A program made the translations under genes and the position numbers. DNA of 64,000 nt from Desulfobaccales bacterium (GTDB lineage: Bacteria; Desulfobacterota; Desulfobaccia; Desulfobaccales; 0-14-0-80-60-11), in contig JBAZPO010000010.1 of the NCBI GenBank assembly GCA_041648175.1, positions 76,950-140,949 of the forward strand, written 5' to 3'. Shown one piece after another: positions 24,818-33,926 of the stretch. Below the pieces are notes generated by a model. The model saw nothing but the letters and a program-made list of their open reading frames with translations, did no database searches and was not told the origin of the DNA. Numbering within the stretch: the first letter of the stretch is position 1; each line of letters begins with the position of its first letter.

Positions 24818-26216
24818 GGGACATATACGTGGTGATATCCTTCGCCAGGGGAACGGTCAGAATGATATGGGCGCCGGCGCCGGGCTCGGACTGCACTTGC
24901 AGGAACCCGCCATAAGGGCGCAAGCGCTCCCGGATGCTAAAGAGGCCAAATCCGCACCTCTCCCGGCGGAAGGGTACCGGCTGAGGCATCTGGAAACCCA
25001 CGCCATCATCCCCCACCTCCACCTTCAGATTCCCGTCTTCCCGCCGGATGGAAACCTCTACATTCTGAGCCTGAGCGTGCTTCACGACGTTGACCAACAG
25101 TTCATTGACCGACTGAAAGAGGAGAACCCGAACATCGTCGTCCAAGGGATCGGTGGAGCCATCGGCAATAAGCCGGGTGGAGATGCTGTGGTCTTTTTGG
25201 ACCTGCTCCGTAAGCCATTCCAGGGCAGCAGCCAATCCCAATTCATAAAGTATGGGGGAGCTGATTTTGAATGTCAATGAATGGGTGTCCCGGATGGCTT
25301 GTTCCAGAAGACTACCTGTTTTTTCCAGTTCCGCAATGGGGTATCCGGGAAACTGGCCAAGGAGGGACTTTTGTAATTCCCCCAGCTTGATGTTTGCCAG
25401 GGCCAGGGTATGGCCGATTTGATCGTGGAGAAAGACCGCCAGGCGCCGGCGCTCCCGCTCTTCGGCCAGGGACAGAGAGGAAGCCAGGGACCTCAGGTTG
25501 TCTTGGTAAACAGCCACTTGGCTTTCCGCTCTTTTGCGTACGCCGATCTCCTGATTGAGGAGATAGATGAGCAGGACAAGGAGAGAAAAACTGGCAAAGG
25601 CCCCGCCGGAGAGGAACCATAAAATGATCTTAGTCTTCTGCTTCTCTCGGGCCCATTGGGGATTAAGCAATTTATTTTCCCGATCCTCCAGCTTTTCCAG
25701 ACCCTTCCGAATCCGGTCCTGCAGCCTGGCTCCCTCCTTGGCCACTGCCTGCCTTCCCTTCTCCCCTTCCATTTGCTGGGCCAGGCCAATGGATTTCTGG
25801 AATAAGGCCCGTCGTTTTTCGATGAGGGGTTTCAACTCATCCAGGAGCCTCCTGGGGCCTGCTTCATCAGCAGTCAGTTGATAGAGATCGGCGAAGGCTT
25901 GGTCTATATTTTTGACAGCTACATGGTATCGGTCTAACTGCTGCTCATCTTTGGTGAGGACATAACCCCTGGCCGCAGACTCAGCGTCGGCCAGTTGATT
26001 TTCCAGATCGTAAACCAGGGAAAGGGTTTCCCGGATATGCGCCAACTTGTCCAGATCCAGACGCAGCTGCTCTTGGAAAGTAACCAGGTAAACAGTGGCA
26101 AAAATCGCCACCCCCAGGGTGATCCATACCGCGACCAGCTTTTTCCCTATTCCCGACCCCAAGGAATAAGGATTTCTTTTTCTTGCGGCGGTGTTTCTCC
26201 TTCTTTCTGAAACCAT
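24807..26216 (-). CDS. NarX-type sensor histidine kinase with CHASE3-like sensor
   Basis: 469 aa. Transmembrane helix 1 (about 26-48), an extracytoplasmic helical CHASE3-like domain (about 50-190, with EQLRLDLDKL and AAESAARGYVLT-type sequence, here DAESAARGYVLTKDEQ), helix 2 (about 200-222), then a HisKA_3 domain with the phosphorylated His in LAVFLHDQIGHTLA and a HATPase domain with NELLVNVVKHAQA, VGDDGVGF and GFGLFSIRERL. Partner of the overlapping NarL-type regulator. The signal is not evident. Confidence 0.92.
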   Translation of the reverse strand: MVSERRRNTAARKRNPYSLGSGIGKKLVAVWITLGVAIFATVYLVTFQEQLRLDLDKLAHIRETLSLVYDLENQLADAESAARGYVLTKDEQQLDRYHVAVKNIDQAFADLYQLTADEAGPRRLLDELKPLIEKRRALFQKSIGLAQQMEGEKGRQAVAKEGARLQDRIRKGLEKLEDRENKLLNPQWAREKQKTKIILWFLSGGAFASFSLLVLLIYLLNQEIGVRKRAESQVAVYQDNLRSLASSLSLAEERERRRLAVFLHDQIGHTLALANIKLGELQKSLLGQFPGYPIAELEKTGSLLEQAIRDTHSLTFKISSPILYELGLAAALEWLTEQVQKDHSISTRLIADGSTDPLDDDVRVLLFQSVNELLVNVVKHAQAQNVEVSIRREDGNLKVEVGDDGVGFQMPQPVPFRRERCGFGLFSIRERLRPYGGFLQVQSEPGAGAHIILTVPLAKDITTYMSHEH

Positions 26217-26549
26217 GCTTGTCTACTCTACATTCCTCAAAATTTCCTTTGATATGGCTACGTTCTCACTCAATACTATACACCATTGTCATATGAGATA
26301 AGACAATTTTCAGGCTCCTGATCCTGTGACAAACGGCTGTAAGGGTTTTATCTGCAAGATAAATATATTGTGAAAATGACAGTAAAGCCAACCCAGGAGA
26401 CTCTGAGAAAAATATTTAATGTGAAATAGCTATTCAACAGTTCTTGCCACCCGAGAGACTTATCGGTTGAGGGGGGGGAAATGGAAGGTATCTTCTGGAT
26501 ATGGAAAGTTTTTGGTTCTGTGATAACGTCGGAACATAGCAGTAAGCAC
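26217..26549. other. Gene-free gap between autotransporter and kinase genes, with second repeat copy
   Basis: It contains GGATATGGAAAGTTTTT at 26497-26513, identical to 22451-22467, and the sequence GGAAGGTATC that also occurs near 22595. No gene is seen. A promoter for the kinase operon is expected here but I cannot single one out. Confidence 0.5.
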
Positions 26550-29500
26550 CTAAAACTCATATCGTAGTCCGGCGTTGATGAATTGGGTGATGGAGCCGGT
26601 CCGGCCCACCTCGGCGTTGAAGTTGACCTGGGCGTAGAGATTCTTCCTCAGTCCCGCAGTGACGCTCGCCCCTACCAGGACGAAGTTCCGCTTGGCGGCG
26701 TCGGTCTGGAAGCTAAAGCTGCTGCTCCCCTGGCTCAGGCTGGCATTAAGGTTCCGGCTACCGTTGGCGAACTCGTGTTGATAGAAGGCATAGCCCTGGG
26801 GGACCAGCTTGACCGAGCCCAGCCGGAGGGGGACGGTGAGACGGCCGCCCAGGCCGGTTTGCACGGAATTGGCGTTTTGGGCCCCTACCTTCAGGTTCAG
26901 GGCCGCGGCCCCTGTTTCCGTAAAGCTGCCCACCCAGAGGCCGGAGTATGCCAGGGTGGCAGACGGCGTCAGGATGAAGTGGCTGAGTTTCAGGTCATAG
27001 CCGGTCTCGCCATACAGGTTCAGTTGGTTGCCGGTAGTAGAACTGGTGGCGCTACGGCTAATGCCGTTAAAGCTGATGCCCCGGTTCAGGTCGTAGAGGT
27101 TGAGAGAATAGCCCAGCGAGCCGTAGGCGTAGAGGGAGCCAGGGAAATAGGCAGCGTAGGCGTTGAAGGGCACGGTATTGGTGTTCACGCTGCCCCGGGA
27201 GCCGTAGAATCCGGCACTGGTGTTACTGTACCCCGTGGCCAGGCCCACCAGAAGGTTGTCCTGCAGCCGGTAGTCGGCTCCTAAAGTCATACCACCCAGG
27301 TTAAAGTTGTAGCCAGTCTGGTTGATGGAGGAGTTTTGGCTGCCAAAGGCCGCTCCGCCGTCCAGATAGAGACCCCAGCGGCTCTCCGGGGCTTGGAACT
27401 TCTTCCTGGCGCTGAACAGATTGGAAAGAGAGGCGCCGTTGTAAGCCAGCATCATCCCATCCAGCTTGGAGTAATTGAAGCTTAGGCCTCCGGCATTAAG
27501 ATTGCTGCCGCCATTTTCGCCCTGGACAAAGCGCAGGTTAGTGGCCCGGGTGGCCAGGTTACGCATCTGAAAGTTAGCCGACACAAACCCCAGGTTGGTA
27601 AGGGCCCCGGCCTTTTCCGGGGAGATCTGCTTGAAGGCATTTTGTACGCTGCCACTATCCGGCAGATAGTCGATGGCGTTCAGGACATTATCCAGGTCGC
27701 CGCTAGTCACCCCGGCCACGCTGTTGAGCATGGTTCCCACCGCCAGTTGGTTGGAGTTTAGACTGAGACTGGCGTTGGTATAATTGCGCTGCACCCAGAG
27801 GTCGACGCTGTTAGGGTTGTAACGCGTCTGCCAGAACAGGGTGGGGGTGAACTGCTGGTTGAGGATGGTGCTGAAGGCGCCGGAGATACCGCCGCTGGCC
27901 GTCAGGACCCCGGGAAAGACCTGGTTGCCCCGGGGTTTGAATCCGCCGTACAGCGTAGGGGCGATAGCGCCAGCCAGAGTGGCGGTACCCGGAGCGCCGG
28001 TGACGTTGATGCGATCATAGGATGAAGCCGAGGCAATTTCTGCAGTATAGGTGCCTGAGGCGGTCTGAACATAGCTACCCACCACACTCAGGGTGCCGGG
28101 AGAGTTACCGGGATTGACCCTGCCATTGTTCATCAGGGTGCCGGTGATGACCCCCGAGCCATTCACCAATCCGCCGGCATTGTTGGTCAGGTTGCCGATT
28201 AGGTTGCCATTGACATCGGTATTGCCGTTGTTGGTCAGACCGCCGGTTAAGGTCAAGGTGCTACCTGGGGCAATGTTTAACGTGGTGTCCGCTGAATTGG
28301 TCAAGGGGGCAGCGTTCGTATAGGTCCCAGTCCCTGACAGATTGAAGGTGCCGCCATTTAAGGTCAAAAGTCCGGACAGGGTACCGGCGCTCAGGTTCAG
28401 CGTCCCACCTGAAAGGGTGCTGGCGCCGCTATAAGTGGACCCGGCGCTGCTCATATTCAAGGTGCCGCCCGTCACTGTATTTATCCCGCTATAAGTTATG
28501 AGAGACGCACTGTTCAAGTTCAGGATGCCGCCGCTTACCGAATTGTTGCCGGCATAGCTGCCCGTACATTGCAGATTCAGAGTGCCACCCGTTACCGTTG
28601 AGGTCCCACTATAGCCGCCGTTGTTCCCTGTCAAGTTCAAGGTTCCGGCGGTGACGGTGCTGCCGCCGCTGTTCGTGCTGGTCAGATTGCCTTTTAAGGT
28701 ATCATCGCTGGCGCCGTTGTGCGTTAGCGTGTTGCCCCCTAAATTCATGGCGCTTGTGAGGGTTATACTAGTTCCGGCTACGCCGCCCATATTGAAGCTG
28801 CCGCCTATAGTCAAAAGGTTGTCCACCGTAATGTTCGCAGCGCTGGCCCCGATGGTGCCGCCGTTGAGGGCTATGGCGCCGGAGCCGAAAGCGGAGTTGT
28901 TGCCCGTCAGCAGAGTGCCGCCCGCGAGAGTGGTCCCGCCGGTATAAGTGTTGACCCCGGACAAGGTCAGGGCGCCGGCGGTATTGTTAATATTGAGGCC
29001 ACCGTTGCTGATGATGCCCGATAGGGTGGTATTGCCAGAGTTGGTCACAGTAAGGGTGCGGGTGGCGCCGCCCAGGCCCACTGCGCCGCTGAGGGTGAGA
29101 TTGTTGGCGCCACCCAGGGTGAAATCCCCCCCGACGCTGATAGGGTTGCCCAAGGTGGGTGTCGTGCCAGTGGCTGCTTGTAGCGTGCCGCTGTTGATGG
29201 TCAAGGTTTGGTTCCCCAAGCCGTTGTCTGTGCCCGCCGCTACAGTGCCGCCGGCAAGAGTTATGGGCGCATTCAAGGTGCCTCCGGTCTGGTTGAAGAG
29301 ACCTCCGGAGTTCACGATAATGGTTCCGGCCGTCAAGCCACCTCCCTGGAGGTTATAAGTGCCACTGCTGCCTGCATTGACCGCCAGGATCAGGTTGCCA
29401 TTCACGGTGTTGGTACCGCCGCTCTGCGTGAAGGTTCCGGTGCCGGAGTTGCCCACGTATTCATTGTCCGCAGTAACGCCGCCGCCGCCCAGGTTAAAGG

Positions 29501-32003
29501 TGCTGCTGCTGTCAGCGTTTCTCCCCAGATAAAGATCCGTGAAAATGCTGGTACCACTGCTTTGGTTAAATTCTGTGAAATCCAGGGTGCCGGCGGTCTG
29601 GGTGAAGGTACTCCCGGAGTTCAGGGTCATGGTCCCGGCCGAGAGGCTGCCGCCACTGAGATCGTAGGAGCCGGTGCCGCCCCAGGCACCAAAGAAGAAG
29701 TTACTGCCTACCGTATGGGTACCGCCGGACTGGGTGAAACTGCCGGTGCCGGAGTAGCCGATGTATTCATTGCCTCCCACCGAGAGGCTGCCGTCGCTTA
29801 GGGTAAAGGAACCGCTGGCCCCGGCATCGATGCCCAGATACAGGGCGGTCACCGAATGGGTGCCCCCGCTCTGGGTAAAGGTCCCAGTGCCGGAGTAGCC
29901 CACGGCTCCATAGCCTTCCACCGAGAGGCTGCCGCCGCTCAGCGAGTAGGTGCCGCTGCTACCGGCATTGGCCGCCAGCATCAGGATACTGGTCACCGTG
30001 TGAGTGCCGCCGGTTTGGGTGAAGGTGCCGGTGCCGGAGTAGCCGATGTATTCATTGCCGCCCACCGACAGGCTGCCGTCGCTCAAGTTATAGGTGCCGC
30101 TGGCCCCGGCGTTTTGGCCTAATTTAAGATTATTGTTCACCGTGTTGGTGAAGCCCCCCTGGGTCAGCGTGCCGGTGCTGTTCTGGCCGATATATTCATT
30201 ATCATAGGTGATGTCTCCGGTCACCGGATAGGTGGCGCCGTCGTCTATTATCAAATTAGAAGGAGCGTATAATGGCGAGAATTTGGTCACAAAGGCGTTT
30301 TGATAATTGGCGTTGCCCGGCCAGGTTTGTGCCGGATTTTGTAACGGAAAATCGCTGGAAAAGGTGAGACCTGTCAGGACGAGGTTGCCGTCGGGATCGA
30401 CGGCCAGTCCGTAGGTGCGGTCACTGAGTGCCCCGCCGAGGTAGGTAGAGTAGTCCAGGGAGTCGCCGCTTGGGTTGATTTGCATGAGCATGGCATCTTC
30501 GCTCCCCTGGGGCGCCTGGAGAAACGCGTTGCGGGTGTAAGGAAAGGTCTGGGGCGCCGTCAGGTCGGAAGGATCATATAGGGCGCCCTGGGCGTCGGTC
30601 TCCCCGCCTACATAGATCGCGCCCCGCGCATCGACGGCCACGCTGGTGCTCCAACTGCCCCACTTTCCGCTGGCCGATCCGCCTCCCAGGAAAGTGGAGT
30701 AGACGAGGGAAGCGGTGCCATTCAAGGAAGGGTTGATCTTCACGAGGTAGGGCTCATCTCCAGACTTTCCCTCCTTGAGATAGGGGGCGGAATTGAAGAT
30801 GGTGGGGCCTCCCGTGGTCATCGGAAAGCCTGATGACTGCGTCCGGCCTGTGGCCACGATGAGCCCCGATGGCGTCATGGTCATGCCGTAGACGTCATCT
30901 CGGGCGGTGCTCGAGTTTGCCCCCAGGTAGGTGGAGTAGCGCATGGTGTATGTGGAGGACGGGGAGCCGGGCTGGCTTGATTGGAATTGGGTGATAAAGC
31001 CGTTGCTTGAATTGGGGCCAAAGCCACCGGAAGGGGCAGTACTCCGGTAGGCGTTGCTGGTGGTGGGGAAGTTCGAAGAGGTGGTAAAGCCGCCCACGGC
31101 AATGTAGCGGCCGGAGGGGTCCACCGCGACGCTGTGCCCCTGGTTATCGCGGTCCCCGCCCAGAAAGCTGGAGTAAACCAACGAGGCGGCGCCGCTCTTG
31201 GAAGGATCGAGGATGCTCAGGGAGGCATCCCTTGAACCGGCAAAATCTTTCTGGAGGGCGGTTTTGTCCGTCACTGGGAATTTGATCGCCCCACTGCCGC
31301 CACCGGAAGTGGTTATGCCGCCAACATAGACCCGACCGTTCGCATCCACCGCGACACAGTTGCCGTTGTTGCTATCGTCGTTAAAAATGATCTGCCCTGA
31401 CGTTCCCCCCACCGCTCCCTCCACGTTGCTCCCACCCAGGTACGTCGAGTATTGCAGTTTGCCTTTCGCATCAAATACGGTCACGAAGTAATCCGATTGC
31501 CCGTTGTTCTTCGACTGAAACGCGTTCAGGGTGGTGGGGAACGGTCCCGAGGCATCTGAAGTGGTAATGCCGGTGACCGCCACGCCGCCGTTCGGCGTGG
31601 CAGCCACCCCAATGCCCATGCTTTGATTGTTACCACCCAGGTAGGTGCACCAAAGCAGCTGGCCGGCAGGATTGTACTTCGCCACGAACGCCGACTCCGT
31701 GCTGCCTGGCGCCGGGGTCGGTTGATAGGCGTTCAGTACGGGAAGGTTTGAGACCTGGGTGGCGCCGGTCACATAGATATTCCCCAGTGCGTCGCAAGCG
31801 GCGTTTTGGCCGAAGGTAAGCGGACTGGAGCCAGCCGCTCCTCCCAGATAGGTGGAAAAAACCAAATCCGGAGTCACGGTTTGTGCGTGGGCAGATGAAT
31901 AGCTGATACCGAGAATTGTGGTTATCAACAGATAAGTAACAGCTCTAAAAATAATACGCCCAATCTTGCAGGACTGAACACCTTTCCAGGACATCGCAGG
32001 CAT
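26550..32003 (-). CDS. Giant beta-propeller/autotransporter surface protein
   Basis: About 1817 aa from ATG 32003; TTG 32036 would add 11 residues. A signal peptide ends near SSAHAQT. Residues to about 590 are SBBP-type propeller repeats: each unit has a YSTYLGG-like strand and an IYVTG/VAVTG strand about 60-100 residues apart. From about 590 to 1400 come parallel beta-helix repeats of two kinds: SGTGTFTQSGGT/GNEYIGYSG/GTYNLSGGSLSV units, then PATR-like units (NTYTGGTTLAGGTLL). The C-terminal ~285 residues (from ESRWGLYLDGGAAFGS) form an autotransporter beta-barrel ending in GLRYEF with terminal Phe. It is a type Va-like secreted adhesin or surface layer component. The combination of SBBP propeller and autotransporter barrel is unusual. 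Confidence 0.88.
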   Translation of the reverse strand: MPAMSWKGVQSCKIGRIIFRAVTYLLITTILGISYSSAHAQTVTPDLVFSTYLGGAAGSSPLTFGQNAACDALGNIYVTGATQVSNLPVLNAYQPTPAPGSTESAFVAKYNPAGQLLWCTYLGGNNQSMGIGVAATPNGGVAVTGITTSDASGPFPTTLNAFQSKNNGQSDYFVTVFDAKGKLQYSTYLGGSNVEGAVGGTSGQIIFNDDSNNGNCVAVDANGRVYVGGITTSGGGSGAIKFPVTDKTALQKDFAGSRDASLSILDPSKSGAASLVYSSFLGGDRDNQGHSVAVDPSGRYIAVGGFTTSSNFPTTSNAYRSTAPSGGFGPNSSNGFITQFQSSQPGSPSSTYTMRYSTYLGANSSTARDDVYGMTMTPSGLIVATGRTQSSGFPMTTGGPTIFNSAPYLKEGKSGDEPYLVKINPSLNGTASLVYSTFLGGGSASGKWGSWSTSVAVDARGAIYVGGETDAQGALYDPSDLTAPQTFPYTRNAFLQAPQGSEDAMLMQINPSGDSLDYSTYLGGALSDRTYGLAVDPDGNLVLTGLTFSSDFPLQNPAQTWPGNANYQNAFVTKFSPLYAPSNLIIDDGATYPVTGDITYDNEYIGQNSTGTLTQGGFTNTVNNNLKLGQNAGASGTYNLSDGSLSVGGNEYIGYSGTGTFTQTGGTHTVTSILMLAANAGSSGTYSLSGGSLSVEGYGAVGYSGTGTFTQSGGTHSVTALYLGIDAGASGSFTLSDGSLSVGGNEYIGYSGTGSFTQSGGTHTVGSNFFFGAWGGTGSYDLSGGSLSAGTMTLNSGSTFTQTAGTLDFTEFNQSSGTSIFTDLYLGRNADSSSTFNLGGGGVTADNEYVGNSGTGTFTQSGGTNTVNGNLILAVNAGSSGTYNLQGGGLTAGTIIVNSGGLFNQTGGTLNAPITLAGGTVAAGTDNGLGNQTLTINSGTLQAATGTTPTLGNPISVGGDFTLGGANNLTLSGAVGLGGATRTLTVTNSGNTTLSGIISNGGLNINNTAGALTLSGVNTYTGGTTLAGGTLLTGNNSAFGSGAIALNGGTIGASAANITVDNLLTIGGSFNMGGVAGTSITLTSAMNLGGNTLTHNGASDDTLKGNLTSTNSGGSTVTAGTLNLTGNNGGYSGTSTVTGGTLNLQCTGSYAGNNSVSGGILNLNSASLITYSGINTVTGGTLNMSSAGSTYSGASTLSGGTLNLSAGTLSGLLTLNGGTFNLSGTGTYTNAAPLTNSADTTLNIAPGSTLTLTGGLTNNGNTDVNGNLIGNLTNNAGGLVNGSGVITGTLMNNGRVNPGNSPGTLSVVGSYVQTASGTYTAEIASASSYDRINVTGAPGTATLAGAIAPTLYGGFKPRGNQVFPGVLTASGGISGAFSTILNQQFTPTLFWQTRYNPNSVDLWVQRNYTNASLSLNSNQLAVGTMLNSVAGVTSGDLDNVLNAIDYLPDSGSVQNAFKQISPEKAGALTNLGFVSANFQMRNLATRATNLRFVQGENGGSNLNAGGLSFNYSKLDGMMLAYNGASLSNLFSARKKFQAPESRWGLYLDGGAAFGSQNSSINQTGYNFNLGGMTLGADYRLQDNLLVGLATGYSNTSAGFYGSRGSVNTNTVPFNAYAAYFPGSLYAYGSLGYSLNLYDLNRGISFNGISRSATSSTTGNQLNLYGETGYDLKLSHFILTPSATLAYSGLWVGSFTETGAAALNLKVGAQNANSVQTGLGGRLTVPLRLGSVKLVPQGYAFYQHEFANGSRNLNASLSQGSSSFSFQTDAAKRNFVLVGASVTAGLRKNLYAQVNFNAEVGRTGSITQFINAGLRYEF

Positions 32004-32137
32004 ATTAACCGGAATTTCACTGAGATTATGCGGCAATCTGAGTCACCGCAGCTTAAAAATGGTTTTTGGGACCCCTTTGTCCGGGTAAAATCTCCCAAAC
32101 GATCCTCTTCTCGAAGCCAAATTTTCTCATCGAGGGC

Positions 32138-32167
32138 ATGATAATGCAAATTTGGGCGGAAAGTCAA
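32138..32167 (-). promoter_or_regulatory. Candidate promoter of the autotransporter gene
   Basis: On the minus strand TTGACT (32167-32162), 18-bp spacer, TATCAT (32143-32138), each 5 of 6 to consensus. The leader to the start codon would be about 95-130 nt. Confidence 0.55.
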
Positions 32168-32805
32168 TTTTCTGCCAGATTTCGGGCATACCACCCCCCA
32201 GAATCCAAATATCTCTTTGCTTTGGAGCTTAAGAACCCCAGGCCAACACTGCTTGGTAATGATGCGCCAGAGGAAAAGCTGAGGCTACATGTACATACCA
32301 ACTCAGACCTCTCCTCCGGTAGCTGCAATCCTCAAGGTTGGAAAGCTTCTTGGGATGAGAAGATGATCCTTCTGCTTCTGTTCGAGCCACTATAATGTTT
32401 TGGAACGGCTCTCAGTGGCTTAATCATTGCGTGGAATCTATTTGGGCATGATCAGGAGGGTATAGATATCAGAGAATACGGTCAGGTGAGGGGAAAATGA
32501 TAGTGCATTTGTGAAAAAGGTGTCGACATTGACCAAGTACCCATTCCGAACACAGTTTCTCCTTCAAGACCAGGAGTTATTCATCTCGCCGGCTACAACC
32601 TGAATTTGGACCCACACATAAGGGCACTCAAACGCGCCTAAATTGAGTACGGATTTATGAATGGTAAGTTGTCAGGGGAGGAGGTCAACGTTCGAAATTG
32701 GGCCCGCAAACGGCTCTTACGTTCGCAAAATCTTGAAGGGTTGCCATGGTTCCAGGGGTAGGAGGTTGAGAGTGGAGGTCTGAGGGGGTTTCCACTGGGA
32801 AGTGA

Positions 32806-32990
32806 GCTGCGTGAGCAGTGCTTAGGCCTCGCCAGGGAAATCGGTGACCGCAAGGGGGAAGGGAGCGTCCCGTTTGATATGAGCCTGGACTTGGATGAAC
32901 TGGGGGAGCGGGCCCAGGTCATGTCCAGGCCCAAAAGGCCTTGGAGATTTACGAGCAGATCGAAGCGCCGGGAAACCTAAGAGGCGGGCA
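32806..32990 (+). pseudogene. Decayed TPR-repeat protein fragment
   Basis: The plus strand encodes REQCLGLAREIGDRKGEG, then LDELGERAQ in one frame and, after a 17-bp direct duplication (GGCCCA repeated at 32931-32936 and 32948-32953 region), KALEIYEQIEAPGNLR in another. Removing 17 bp restores ERAQKALEIYEQ, a typical TPR of NB-ARC/CHAT-type proteins. No start codon or flanking repeats remain. It sits in the gene-poor right part of island A (32.0-33.6 kb), where I see no intact gene. Confidence 0.55.
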
Positions 32991-33634
32991 CTTCCCCAGG
33001 TGACCGGCTCAGCCTGGCAGAGCGAAAAGAGTCGCCCTTCAGGGCGTAAGATATGTTCTCCGACAAAGAGTCAGCACGAACTCAATTTTGTAAAGAAATA
33101 ATAAGACAGAGCTCTAATCTATCAATGTTATTTCATCATGTTAAGTAAATAAGGTATCGAAATCATCGGGGGTGACATTTTAGAGAGGGTCCACCAGGTT
33201 TTAATGCGCCCGAGCAAAGTCAGAAAACCAAGTTCTGGATTAAAGATAGCCTATTTTCTGACAGGCACACGTGGCCAGATTATCGTGTCGGCGCCGCTTT
33301 TGCCAGCCAGTATGAAAACTGCCAGCACCTCAAATATGCAGGCGGCTCTATGCTCACCGCAGCTATAGCCCATGAATATTCTTCCGGCCAAGCGGGCAAC
33401 AGTGATGCCGGCATTCCTACGGGCGGACTCGGAAAAAATGTGAAGCATCACACCAGCCGGTTATTCCTTTTGGGAATCTGTGCCTAAAATTGTGCCTAAC
33501 TCGAATGAAATCCTGTGACCGAGAATGATAGTGGGTGACATCCGGTCCAGAAGGGAGAGGTTAGAAAAGCCTTTTAAGTTATCATCTTATGTCATTGATA
33601 ATCATTACATGCCATTGATATGATTGAAGATTAA

Positions 33635-33655
33635 GCGGGTTCGACTCCCGCCGCC
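33635..33655 (+). other. Attachment site copy 2
   Basis: Exact 21-bp copy of the tmRNA T-arm (19566-19586) followed by ACCA. It is not a tRNA gene: there is no cloverleaf upstream. It forms the right end of island A and/or the left end of island B. Confidence 0.8.
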
Positions 33656-33674
33656 ACCATTTTTATCAATGATT

Positions 33675-33701
33675 ATCGGCCCTTTGCGGGGCCGATTTTT
33701 C
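33675..33701 (+). terminator. Terminator just after att copy 2
   Basis: ATCGGCCC (33675-33682) and GGGCCGAT (33689-33696) form an 8-bp stem followed by TTTTTC. It has the position a tmRNA terminator would have relative to the T-arm. Confidence 0.8.
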
Positions 33702-33783
33702 TTGACGGACAGTCGACGGACAGTGTCCGTATTTATGGGAAAAAAACCTTGCATTCGATCAGCCGCGGCCTTAATTTGTGACT

Positions 33784-33879
33784 AGGCGATGGGGTCCGCC
33801 CGGGAGCAGAATTTCCTCCCGAACCGCTGAGACGCTGATGGCTCCTGCGTACACCTTTGGTGAGGCAGGAGCTTTTTTT
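33784..33879 (+). promoter_or_regulatory. Fluoride riboswitch (crcB motif) with intrinsic terminator
   Basis: The aptamer reads GGCGATGGGGTCCGCC, an extra hairpin CGGGAG/CTCCCG, then AACCGCT and CGCTGATGGCTCCTGC, i.e. the GGCGAUGG-G-CCGCC ... AACCGC ... GAUGGCUCCU blocks of the crcB RNA family. GCTCCTGC at its 3' end (33841-33848) also forms a perfect 8-bp stem with GCAGGAGC (33865-33872) followed by seven T (33873-33879). Fluoride binding should protect the aptamer strand and block this terminator, switching on the antiporter whose ATG is at 33927. Confidence 0.85.
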
Positions 33880-33926
33880 ATGAGCTCCGATCTTTAGCTT
33901 CATCTCTCAATCTTTAGGAGCTTGTT

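Larger units (their letters stand above)
19594..33655. mobile_element. Genomic island A integrated at ssrA
   Basis: About 14.1 kb between two identical 21-bp copies of the tmRNA T-arm. The left end carries a tyrosine integrase and an excisionase-like gene; cargo is a glycosyltransferase, a two-component system, a giant autotransporter-like surface protein, plus relics of a group II intron and a TPR protein. Gene-poor AT-richer stretches (22.1-22.6, 32.0-33.6 kb) contrast with the dense flanking chromosome. The right boundary could instead be the third site at 37374, in which case islands A and B are one nested element. Confidence 0.75.

Noticed and set aside
28621..29801. Plus-strand open frames across the autotransporter gene
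   Set aside because: They are complementary shadows of repetitive GC-rich coding DNA; their translations are low-complexity Val/Pro/Ala without family features or ribosome-binding sites.
28300..30240. Regular repeats suggesting a CRISPR array
   Set aside because: The repeats are in one long open frame, differ in spacing and code for beta-helix strands; there are no constant spacers and no cas genes.
32066..32395. 109-codon plus-strand frame upstream of the autotransporter
   Set aside because: No ribosome-binding site, no recognisable motif, and it overlaps the minus-strand promoter and leader.
33635..33660. tRNA-like sequence GGGTTCGACTCCCGCCGCCACCA
   Set aside because: Only the T-arm and ACCA-like end exist; no acceptor, D or anticodon arms lie upstream, so it is an att copy and not a tRNA gene. 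The same applies to 37374-37400.
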